Assembly (NCBI RefSeq): GCF_052324685.1
Contig: NC_135221.1
Span: 22,795,371 to 22,859,370, forward strand
From: Brachyhypopomus gauderio
Taxonomy: Eukaryota > Chordata > Actinopteri > Gymnotiformes > Hypopomidae
DNA length: 64,000 nucleotides
Direction: 5' to 3'
Positions 9,390 through 20,300 of this stretch are shown here, piece after piece. Below the pieces are notes generated by a model. The model searched no databases. It had not been told where the DNA came from and saw nothing but the letters and a program-made list of their open reading frames with translations. Made by a program: the position numbers and the translations under genes. How positions within the stretch are numbered: position 1 is the stretch's first letter; every line of letters starts with the position of its first letter.

Positions 9390-11600
9390 TTTAGTCCGTG
9401 GCTACCACCAGGTCCCCGTGCATCCCGCGGACGTTCAGAAGACGGCAGTGATCACTCCTTTCGGCCTGTTCCGAGTTCCTCCGCATGCCTCTTGGCCTCA
9501 AAAATGCTGCCCAGACATTCCAGCGTCTCATGGACAGTGTCCTGCGTGATTTGCCTTTCCTTTTTGTCTACCTGGATGACATTTTGGTGGCCAGCGCCTC
9601 AAGGTCGGAGCACCTGCGGCACCTCAGGCTCCTGTTCGAGCGTCTCAGCCAGCACGGCCTGATCACCTACCCATCCACTTACGATTAAGGCCCTGCAGGA
9701 GTTCCTGGGAATGGTGAACTTCTATCACCGTTTCATCCCACGAGCAGCCGGCCTCATGTACCCTCTCTACACGGCCCTCAAAGGCAAGGCCGCCAAGCAC
9801 ATGGTGGATTGGACTAGTGAGCGGCTCCTGGCTTTTGACGCAGCTAAGCCCACGTTGGCACTTTGTTGGCGCACCCCTCTCCTGATGCGCCCATCGCCAT
9901 CACCACAGACGCGTCGGATTACGCCGTGGGCGCGGTGCATGAGCAGTGGGTCGATGGGGCTTGGCAGCCCTTGGCATTCTTCAGTTGCCAGCTCCGCCCC
10001 GCCGAGTGCAAGTACAGCACGTTTGACCACGAGCTACTCGCCCTGTACCTGGCTGTGCGACATTTTTGGTTTCTTCTGGAAGGCCGCCCGTTTACTGCCT
10101 TCGTGGACCACAAGCCATTGGCATTCGCGATGGCTAAGGTTTCTGAACCGTGGTCTGCTCGTCAGCAGCGTCAGCTGGCCTTCATCTCAGAGTTCACCAC
10201 GAACATCCAGCACGTTGCAGGGAAAGACAACTCGGTGGCCGACTGCCTCTCTCGTGGGGTCGTCGGCGCCGTGCACCTCGGCATCGACTACTCCCGTATG
10301 GCAGCAGACCAGGCGTCGGACCCGGAGGTCCAGGCCTACAGTACGGCAATCACCGGCCTGCAGTTGGCAGACGTTCCCTTCAGTGATGCAGGTGTGATGC
10401 TCCTCTGTGACGTGTCCATGGGCCGGCCTAGGCCTATCGTCCCTGCCAGCTGGCGCAAGCTGGTTTTTGATTCCATACACGGTCTCTCACACCCCGGCAG
10501 GAGGGCGTCGCAGAAGCTAGTGGCGGACAAGTTTGTCTGGCATGGCCTCAGGAAGGATGCTCGCGATTGGGTTAGTGCTTGTGTAACCTGTCAGCACGCC
10601 AAGGTGCACATACACGTTAAGGCCCCGCTGGATTCATTTCCTGTGCCGGAGTGGTGTTTCGACCACGTGCATGTGGATTTAGTGTGGCCGCTGCCACCAT
10701 CCCGTGGTTTCTTTCACCTCCTCACCGCCATCGACAGGACCACGAGGTGGCCAGAAGCCATACCGTTGTCCTCCACTACGGCCTTGGAAGTGGCCCGGGC
10801 GTTTATTGGCGTGTGGGTCACATGGTTTGGCGTCCCGTCGGATATGTCCTCCGACCGCGGGCCTCAGTTCACTTCTGCCCTCTGGAACGGCGTGGCTGCG
10901 GGCCTCGGAGTACACTTGCACCACACGATGGCCTACCATCCCCAGGCCAACGGGCTTTGTGAGCGTTTCCATCGCTCTATGAAAGCTGCGCTCCGGGCCA
11001 GCCTCCGGGACGGCAGCTGGGTTGATAGTCTCCCCTGGGACATGCTGAGCCTCAGGTTGTCCCCCAAAGAGGATCTCCAGGCTTCGTCAGCCGAACTCGT
11101 CTATGGCCAGCCCTTGCAGGTCCCCGGAGATTTTCTTCCTTGTCCTACTGCTCCGTGGTTCGCTGGCCACCAGCGTCAGGCACTTCTTGAGTTCTCAGGT
11201 GCATTTGTCCCCGTGCCCACCTCTCAGCATGGCCTACAGCGGTTTGCGTGCTGCTAAGTTTGTGTTCATACGGCATGATGCGCACCGCAGTCCCCTCCGC
11301 CCGGTCTACGACGGCCCTTTCCGAGTGCTGGAGCCGGGGGACAAGTTCTTCAAGGTGGACATCGGAGGCGTCCCCGAGGGCATTTCGGTGGACCGTCTGA
11401 AGCCGGCCCACTTGGACTCGGATGGTGCTGTGGTGACGGCACGTCCAGCTAGCCGTGGGTGGCCCCCGGTCGTTGGTCCGGCCCGCCCTGCTGGTCAGCC
11501 GGCTTGTGCAACTGCCCCGCCGGCGGGTGGTGTGAGCCGGTCTGGGCGGTTGATTCGTCCCCCTCGCCGGATGGACATGTCTGTGAATTCTGGGGGGGCG
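9390..11600 (+). pseudogene. Gypsy pol remnant: RT, RNase H, integrase (frameshifted)
   Basis: The RT core is visible from about 9396: FGLF, then after a frame change near 9470 LGLKNAAQTFQRLMD and the catalytic box YLDD (about 9571). A further frame change is followed by the RNase H region with TTDASDYAVGAV (from 9910), DHELLALYLAVRHF and VAGKDNSVADCLSR. The integrase has the HHCC zinc motif (ending CVTCQ), then the core with HVDLVW, SSDRGPQF and CERFHRS carrying D, D, E. A separate frame (11230-11600) carries the integrase C-terminal module (YDGPFRVL, then a Pro/Ala-rich tail). Several frame changes make it non-functional. Described only; not reconstructed. Confidence 0.88.
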
Positions 11601-11602
11601 TG

Positions 11603-11823
11603 TGTAGCGACTACTACTCCTCACAGCGTATTCCCTAACAGACAGGCACTTGGCCACTCAGGGAGTTTTAGCCCTTTAAGTGACACTGGGGGAGCAGCGT
11701 CTGCGTGCGCCAGGAGAGGAGGAAACAGTGCTGTTGTTTGAGTTGCGTGGAAAATAATGTTTTTTCCCTCCTCGGGATTTTCTGGATTAAGCGGTTTCTG
11801 CCTCGGTTCCCGAACCCGCTTCA
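11603..11823 (+). repeat. 3' LTR of the gypsy element
   Basis: TGTAGCG...CTTCA, followed by ACAT. It matches 8133-8357 with scattered differences, mainly in the last 10 bases and around the GC-rich centre. Confidence 0.88.
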
Positions 11824-12058
11824 ACATGATGCCTTAGAGATTATGACAACATGTTCAGCACTTTTGCATGTAATGACCTAGGTGATGAACTAAAGACTAA
11901 ATTAGTCCTTTGATAATAATGACATTAGCAATTGATAATGCAAAAAACAACAGACAATTGACACACAATGAGAAATGCTATTGTAATGTGCACAAGTGAC
12001 AAGGAGATGTGGAGATTGAATGAACACTTTTGAGAATTTCAGTTCTGATCTGAGAAAT

Positions 12059-13320
12059 GAACACAAAAGCTTTTCTTTCTGACTTTTCCATGCACAATTC
12101 CCTAACATTTAGGCAGAAAAAACTTTCCATTCACTGTAGTTATACCAAAATGTTTGAGTAATTATTAAATGGTAAATCTAAACTTTAAACTAATGTAAAG
12201 TACGAGTTTATGTTTAAGAAGCACTGTGTGATCATATTTGAGTTTAGGAGTCTGGACCCATACGCTTGTAATGCTGCTTTGTGACATGTGCTGTAAAAAA
12301 GCACTATATAAATAAATTTGACTTTGATTTTGACTTTTGGTGTCTAAATTGTAAAAATCACAATAGCTTAATGCAACATGACCTTTTGACCCCTTAAAAA
12401 TTAAGTTGTGTCTGTTGTGCACTGTGAATATTGCACAATTCCTCTGACTGCTCTGCTTTGGGATAGCCATTCTCCAAAGAGCAATCAGCCTGTCATATCT
12501 TCATACTCATAGTTCATGTGGAGCTGTAACAGCAATTTATCTTAATTAAGGCTCAGATGTTATCTTAGCCTCTTTCTTAGTTATCTTATGTGGTTTACCC
12601 TGGACCTTTCTCTGTTTAACTCTGATCTTTCAAGTCTGGTCATCTAGAGCACATGGTTAAAAGGTCAATCTTCTCCAACACATTCATTTATCAGTTTAAA
12701 AGAATCAATTCACCCTGCCATAATTACTCTATTCAGATCTCCAACCTTTCAGTCTCTGATGTCATACACAGACACACAACCCAGTGACATCACACTGAGT
12801 GACATCTGGGCTTTTAGTTACAAAGAGACACCAGATTTTTATTGCTTTTCCCAACAGATCTGGCGTCACTCTACCCTATTAAAGGAACTTTCCCACCCTG
12901 ATGCCTGGATAAATGTTTCTCCTCTTATTCCATGGGGGAATTCTCCAGAACAGCCTGACCATCTCCATGGCAACATTTACAAATCAGGTCAAGAGATGGA
13001 GGTGGGGGCAATGTGTAGTGAAATTGAGGGGCAGGGCATGAAGTCTTAGCACTTTAAAAATGACCAGACTGTTTGTACCCTCTCTAACTAAATCAGCAAA
13101 TCTTTCAAGAGTGAGTATAACTCAAGAGTGAGTATAACTCAAGAGTGAGTATAACTCAAGGACAGGCATGTTCAGGTGATTCATCTTTGTTCACAGACCT
13201 CTATGCAATTTCTGGAAATGCCTCTTGGGTGGGGGGAAAACAGTATGTCATTCAAATGAACTATGACCACATAAGAAGCATAACTGTGGACCAATTCACA
13301 TCAAAGTTGTCGTTGTCACC
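12059..13320. other. Intergenic stretch; SINE-like tail at 12285-12345
   Basis: No convincing gene is seen. At 12285-12345 there is a GCACTATATAAATAAATTTG-type tail ending in TTTGACTTTGA-like repeats, shared with 27243-27285. This is typical of tRNA-derived SINE or LINE2 3' ends in fish. A 17-bp unit (AAGAGTGAGTATAACTC) is repeated three times at 13108-13159. Confidence 0.4.
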
Positions 13321-13332
13321 TTTATTTATTTA
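13318..13332 (-). terminator. Probable poly(A) signal of the formin gene
   Basis: The minus strand reads AAATAAATAAAGG here, the first strong AATAAA cluster 3' of the formin stop at 14393. It implies a 3' UTR of about 1.07 kb. Confidence 0.4.
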
Positions 13333-14150
13333 CAAATATTACAGTGGAGATTTTGATTGTGTTATTTCTTCTTCAACACAAAAACAATGAAGCATTTGAC
13401 TAGTATTAATCTCTCATTTCTTAAAGTGCATCAGGTTGAGGACAGTTAACAAGGCAAAGCCCCACGACCACAGACAGAACTGAAACACTGCAGTCCAGTA
13501 CAAGCAGTAACTCGTACATGACAACATCATACAGCTTTGGGACTTTAAATTAAGATGTACACATACAGTAGACCTTCACATATCCTTAACTTACTTTAAT
13601 TTTAATCTTTTGATGAATAAATCTGTAGTCAATCTAAACTACTCAGTCACTGTGAAGTGGCCATAATGGTATAGCAGATACATCATTATGGCATGACCTT
13701 ACACAACAGTGCCATGTCTCATTCTAATGCTTCGACATTTTTGCTTAATGTCACGTGATATACTGAAAATTAAACACACACACACAAAAAAATACTTTCG
13801 ATCATACTATTCAGAGCTAGACTAGACTGTTAAGTACAAAGTACAAAAGGGTTAGAGTGACAAAGCAGGAGTTCCCTTCAGAGACGCTCCACAGCCCGTG
13901 AAGAGCACGCTAGGTGTTCAGAGGTAGTGTGCAAAGTTAAAGGCAGCGCTGTTATATCAAGTGTTTTCATGTCATTAATAGTCAGTGTGCTGAAACGTTT
14001 AGGATAAATTACCAGGCTCAGTGGAAGACTCAAGAGGAGTGAATATCGTCCTCAGAATCTATTTCAGTGCCCTGGTCTCTTTCTGAGGGAAAAAACAAAC
14101 AAATAGCTTCATCTAATGGCACTTCAGTGCAACAGAGGACCTGGGTGCAT

Positions 14151-14154
<4 letters not shown>

Positions 14155-14216
<62 letters not shown>

Positions 14217-14300
14217 TCGCACACACACGCACACACACGTACACGCACACACACGTACAGGCACACACACGTACACGCACACGCACCCATGCACATACAC
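14155..14300. repeat. Poly(C) tract followed by (CA)n
   Basis: 28 consecutive C (14155-14182), then CA repeats with interruptions to about 14300. On the formin transcript this reads (GT)n followed by G28, within the 3' UTR. Overlapping open frames rich in Gly or Thr/His are artefacts. Confidence 0.95.
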
Positions 14301-14392
14301 ATATGCATACACACAGGTAGTATCACTAGGTACTGAAGGCTTCTGGTGATAACCTAAGTCAGTCATTACAAACTGAAAGCTTTTGAACAATA

Positions 14393-17300
14393 TCACCTCC
14401 ACATTGGCTGAGTAGTAGGCCGTGGGACATTTGGGCCAGCACCTCTCGTTCCTAGCGTAGTTTTGGGGGAGGCAGCCTCTGTAGTCTTGCTTGTTTTGGT
14501 TTTAGCTGCGTTAATCACAGCAGTCCGGATCGTCTTCGCGTTTGCTGCTGTTGGGCTATGGACTGTACGAGGTTGGCACGGGCTCTGGGATTCAGAGATG
14601 GGCGCAAGCCGCTTTGACACACGCTGTGGTGAACCCCTTACAAACACCTCATGTCCAGGGATCACCCTGTCTTTATCCTGGCCAGCTTTCTCAGCAGGCT
14701 GTTGCTCCCGTTTTACTAGCTGGTCAACCGGAGTATTGACCTTATTTCGCACGCTGCTAGTTCTCCTGAGCTCACTCTGGATGCCAGGGAGCTGTGTGGT
14801 TGGTGATGAGCGTGTGGAAGATGAACGTGTAGGGGTGAGACGTGATGCACGAGGAGTGAGCAGTCCCTCAACAAGACCCTTCTCCGCTTTGGCTCGCACT
14901 TTTTGGATGCCTGTGCTACTCGACTGCCCACTTCGAGTGGTTGCCAGTCCTCTTTTGTTAGGGCCCCGAGTGAACACCTTTCCAGCTCTTGGGTTCTCCT
15001 GAGGTGGTGGAGATCTGGGCCTGTCCTGCAGCTCTCTCCTCCATTTGGAGCAGTGGCTGGGGGCAGCACGTACCCCACTGGGTGAAAAGGCCTCATATGA
15101 ACGTAGGCCCTTCACTAGAGTGCGACACTCCACCGTTTCTAACAACTGCGGGTACACACGCTCACCATCTGGGCAGGCTGGATTTAGCTCCTGGGCAGGC
15201 TGCGGTGTGACTTTAGGAAGGCTAGACCCAAGCCACAGCTCTGCCATTGGCCTGGAGGGCATGTCAGTCTCACCCTGAAGAGCCCCTCTGGTCTCTGACA
15301 GCAGCTGTGAAGGACCAGCCTCAGCCACTCTGCCCAGTTTCTCTGCTTCTGTTAAGGTGTCAGACACCATTTGTGTAAGCTTTTCAGATGTGTGAACTGG
15401 CGTTTCAACTTTTGATACTTTAGAAAGTCCTGTGAAGGAGGAAGCATTCCTTAGCTCCTTTTGTTTTGAACTACTGGTCTCTTCTGGACAATCCAAGCAG
15501 TCATCTCTGGGCACTTCCCCTGGACCCAATCTAGAAGCAGCAGCTTGACTCTTTATGATGTGTGGCATAACCACCATTTGTCCATGAAGGCTGCACGTGA
15601 GGTCTTCTCTTAAAGTATAATCCTCTAATCTGGTGTGCATTTTAATTCCACTCTGGCCACTTACAGCATTACTGTGGTCCTTAATTAGCACACGTCCATC
15701 AAGTATAGAGCTTCCATTACAGCCCTCTGAACAGAGGACCTGTGAAAGATCTTGTCCAGCAGACTCAAAGTGCTGCTGGGAGTTGGAGTCTGAGCTCTTC
15801 TCCTGGAGGTTGGGGCCCTGCGGTGGGTGTCTGCGGCTGCGTCTGCTCCAGCTGCGGCTCAGGCTGCGTGTCAGTGTGCTCTCCAGGTCGCTGGGCTGCT
15901 CGAGGCTGCGGAGCGCTAGTGAGTGCAGCTTCTCTGCGTTCTCCCGCTGCCGCTCCGCACGCCGCTGCTCCTGCCCCGCCCACTCTACGTTTTCCTGAGA
16001 CGACACAAGGAGGAATCAGCTCATCAAGGCATGAATAGAAAACAACATCTTTCATGGAAAGATGGATCAGGCGTTTTTGTAATAATAGATAAAAATGACA
16101 AAACAAACAGAAAAAAATACAGAAAAATTTCTCCATATATTCCAGGGTACAAAAATAGGTCTACAATAGTTCTGCAAATAAAAGTTCTGGAGAGTTTATT
16201 AGACTGTTTTGAATCTTATTTTCAATTTCTAGCACTTGATTTATTATACATTTCTGCATTTTAGTGTAATCTCTATCTATACCAGAAGAATATAAATAAT
16301 TTAATAAGGATTTGAGCTGACATTTCCTCTTCTTTGTGGGCAACACCTTCCCAAGGTGATAGACCTCGGGTCTATAAGCCTCTTCTTTTCTTTGAATTGC
16401 CAGTGAGTAAGAAAGGTGCTGTATGAATAAAGTTGCCTTGCTTACAAAAAAAGGGAAAATAAAAAACAATATCAATGGTCACTATATGTCAAGGCGTTTA
16501 CTGCTGGATGTGTGATGTGTGTTTACTGTTGGACGTGTGATATACATTTACTGCTGGACGTGTGATGTGCATTTCTGTATGATGCTTTAGAATATGTTTT
16601 ATATAAGCACTTATTTCAAATGTTAATTGATAACTGGGCTTCCACTTTAAGTGTGTTTCAAATCCAAATATTTTATGTTAGTTTCCAAATTTTGTCCATG
16701 TTAATCAGCGATGTACTACGGGACTAGGGGTCCCTTCAAGGACAAGTTAGGAGCATCTGCTTGAAGTTCAGGTTCGTTCTCACCCGCACAGCCCTTTGGA
16801 AACGATGGCAGAAGCAATGGAAGATGCGGCAGGCCTCCTCCAGTTTGAAAGAGCTTTCGTCCTCACAGAAAAACTCCACTAAGGCCTGGCTAGTCTTGCG
16901 CAAGCCATCAATCTCCTCCTGGGCTTCGTTTAACCTCACATCTGCAACCTGAATGACAGAACAACCCAGCTCTTAGCGTTGTTTAACAATATAGTAATCA
17001 GACCATATGGCTATAACCCAGCTCTTAGCATTATTTAACAATATAGTAATCAGACCATATGGCTATAACCCAGCTCTTAGCGCTGTTTAACAATATAGTA
17101 ATCAGACCATATGGCTATAACCCAGCTCTTAGCATTGTTTAACAATATAGTAATCAGACCATATGGCTATAACCTAGCTCTTAGCGTTGTTTAACAATAT
17201 AGTAATCAGACCATATGGCTATAACCCAGCTCTTAGCGTTGTTTAACAATACCGTAATCAGACCATATGGCTATAACCCAGCTCATAGCATTGTTTAAGA

Positions 17301-20300
17301 ATACAGTAATCAGACCATATGGCTATAACCCAGCTCTTAGCGTTGTTTAACAATATAGTAATCAGACCATATGGCTATAACCCAGCTCTTGCCTCCAGGA
17401 ATGTCCTTGTCTGCTTTTCAATCTCTGCCTCCGTTTGTGTGCTGATTCTCAATGCTGCAACTCTGCTACGTAACCGGGACAGATCGTCTAGTACAGACTC
17501 CTCAGACAACCTAGGCAGAAAAGGCCAGAACTGCCACATCAGTGAACATTGACATGATGACATGGTGACATGTGCAATAACTTTCTGGCTAGCAGTATGG
17601 CTAAATAACCAACCTTGAAGCTGCACTGACGTGACTCAAATGACTTGGAAATGTCAGCAAGTCCTCATCCTTCTTCACAGCTTCCTGCAGTGCAGGCGCA
17701 GACATACTGGTGTTCTTAAGTCCTATAGTACTATACATCGATTTGATCTATTATATTACTTTTATCCGTTATAGATGCATGTAAGTGTTTTTAAACATCA
17801 ATCTTATGTTAGTGGGAAATAAAAAGTGGTACCATATGCCCCATGTACAATTATTCAGTTTACAAGCTATGCTTTATTGTAGAATGACAAATCATTATTA
17901 ATGCTCGTGACCCAAATACAGTACTACAGGTACTACTATGTACTATTAAATGTAGCTTTCCGGAGTCCCAAGCACGTGTTACAACATGAAACACTCCCCA
18001 CAAAGTCATCAACATTCTTACGTCAGTACAGTAACTTGAACCCATCAATCCCATTCAAATAGATCAAAGAGATACACAGTGGCAGTACCTCTCCTTTACC
18101 AAGTAGACTATCATTAAGACTGGAGAGACCTGCCCGGTTAGGACACGGCGTGTCAGAGGAGTGAGGGATGGCGGCGCGTACCATGGCCACAAAATGGAGG
18201 AGGTTCATGCCTGGTCTGTTGGCTTTGGTATCAGCTAGTTTGAGCAGGGAAGCGATCCTGAAACCTGCCGCATTACCTGCGTAACCTCCCTGTGGACAGA
18301 GATGAGCTCAGTGTGATTGTGCTCATTTCTTGAACAGACCACCCACCCAGCGCACGCACACACACTTACAGCATTCATATAGTTCCCAGCCTTTAGAACC
18401 AGACGCAGGATGGAGTGAAGCTTGTCGCAGCTCAGCAGCTCTGCAAGCAAAATAACATCATGTTGGCAACATAAGAAACAGCCACAATCTGTCAGTTTAA
18501 AAGTCTAATGAGCTGTAGAATGAAGGGAGTTCAGATGCTTTAGTGGCACGGAAAGACACACGGCAGTGATTCATGAAGGGATCTGAAGTGGGACGGGGTA
18601 ACCAGACTACCCTGAAAGGAGAGTTATACCTCTGGCTGCCTCCCCCAGACATCTGGCTGCCACGCAGAGAGAGGTCACAGCAAGGTCAAACTCCTGCTTC
18701 AGGATCATGGCATCCAGACGCAGGCGAAAGCTGATGGAGCAAGTGGAGCAGCAGTCAGTCTGACTTTAATAAAATAGAGCCAGATGGCTCTATATCAAAT
18801 TAGGCAGCTAGGAAATGTTGAAATTAGGCAGCTATGAGTAGGTAGAAGACGGTGCGTTTGGTGTAGAATAGTTACTGAGGCAATTCATAAGAATGTTTTT
18901 AGTTCAGTTTGGAGCAATACAACGGCCATTTTGTAGAGCCTCTTACTTAGGTACTTCCACCAGTAAGCGCATGAACAGGTCAGGCTCTCCGAGCACGCTG
19001 TGTTCTCCGTTAAACCTCTTCAACCGTGCTTCCTGGAAGAAAGGGGTATTATAATAGACCTTTCACAACAACACACAGCACTCAATACTGCACCTAAGTG
19101 TTTGTAACTTCTTCTGAATGTACCTCACAATGGCATTTTTGGAGAACTATTAATTTAATTGCAAAGTGCAGCATGAGACAGGTGTGGGGGAATATTCCAA
19201 ACCACTGACTCCTTCCTCATGTAATGGGTTGAGCAGGAAATGGGGAGACAGCAGTGTGATTCTTGGGGTACAGTGTGCTAGATGAGATAGAAAACAAACA
19301 CGTTACCTCTTCGCTGTCAGGCAGAAGTTTGCAGAGCTCAGTCAGTTTCTCAGCTTCATAGCGCTCAGCGCAACCCCGCTGAATATCTGCTACAATCTCT
19401 CTGACTGCGCTGGAGACAAAGGAGAGACAAGTTTCACAACATCCCCAAGGCATGTCACCCCGTTAGCTATGGGGGGCAAAGTGCTTTACAACGCCCCCTT
19501 TAACACTTGAATAAAGACACCATCTCATCCTTCCTAACAAGTTTATTTGGTGAGCAGAAAAAGGCCCAAGCCACAATGGGGACAGAAAAGATGACGCAAA
19601 TGCACTTAGCATATATATGTATATATATATATACACTAAGTTTGGGGTCACTTAGAAATCTTATTTTTGAAAGAAACGCAGTTTTTTTTTTTTCAATTTA
19701 GCTAACATTAAATGCATCAAAAATACACTCTATACATTATTAATGTGGTAAATGACTATTCTAGCTGTAAACGTCTGTAGCTGTAAACTGAAGATTTCCT
19801 ACAATGGTGTGTACTACTCCCTTCAGAGGAGAGCACAGACAGGCTCTAACCAGAGTAGAAGGAGAAGTGGAAGGCCCCGCTGCACAACTGAGCAAGAAGA
19901 CAAGTATATTAGAGTCTCCAGTTTGAGAAATCGACGCCTCACAGGTCCTCAACTGGCAGCTTCATTAATTAGTACCCGCAAAACGCCAGTGTCAACGTCT
20001 ACAGTGAAGAGGCGACTCCGGGATGCTGGCCTTCAGGACAGAGTGGCAAAGAAAAAGCCATATCTGGCTAATAAAAGAAAAAGATTAATATGGGCAAAAG
20101 AACACAGACATTGGACAGAGGAAGATTGGAAAAAAGTGTTATGGACAGACGAATCAAAGTTTGAAGTGTTTGGATCACACAGACGAACATTTGTGAGACA
20201 CAGAACAACTGAAAAGATGCTGCACGAGTGCCTGACATCATCTATCAAACATGGTGGAGGTAATGTGATGGTCTGGGGTTGCTTTGGTGCTGGTAAAGTG

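Larger units (their letters stand above)
8133..11823 (+). mobile_element. Ty3/gypsy LTR retrotransposon, defective
   Basis: Two direct LTRs bracket part of a pol region, and ACAT flanks both ends (8129-8132 and 11824-11827). The order reverse transcriptase, RNase H, integrase is that of Ty3/gypsy (Metaviridae). Gag, protease and the N-terminal part of reverse transcriptase are absent. Their place (8358-9390) is taken by a MADF-domain fragment and a MITE. Several frameshifts interrupt pol. GC-rich sequence and codon use differ sharply from the AT-rich flanks. The element cannot be autonomous. Confidence 0.9.
7225..12058 (-). repeat. Right arm of the palindrome, split by a gypsy element
   Basis: Reverse-complement copy of 3926-5850, present as 7225-8132 and 11824-12058. 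The gypsy element with its ACAT target duplication lies between the two parts. Removing it restores the order seen in the left arm. Arms differ by scattered substitutions and by minisatellite length, so they are not recent copies. Confidence 0.75.

Noticed and set aside
9767-11657. Several overlapping frames on both strands of the gypsy region (up to 170 codons)
   Set aside because: Shadows of the GC-rich pol frames; they lack motifs.
14030-14402. Open frames of 83-98 codons on both strands at the poly(C)/(CA) tract
   Set aside because: Microsatellite artefacts rich in Gly, Cys/Val or Thr/His, located in the predicted formin 3' UTR.
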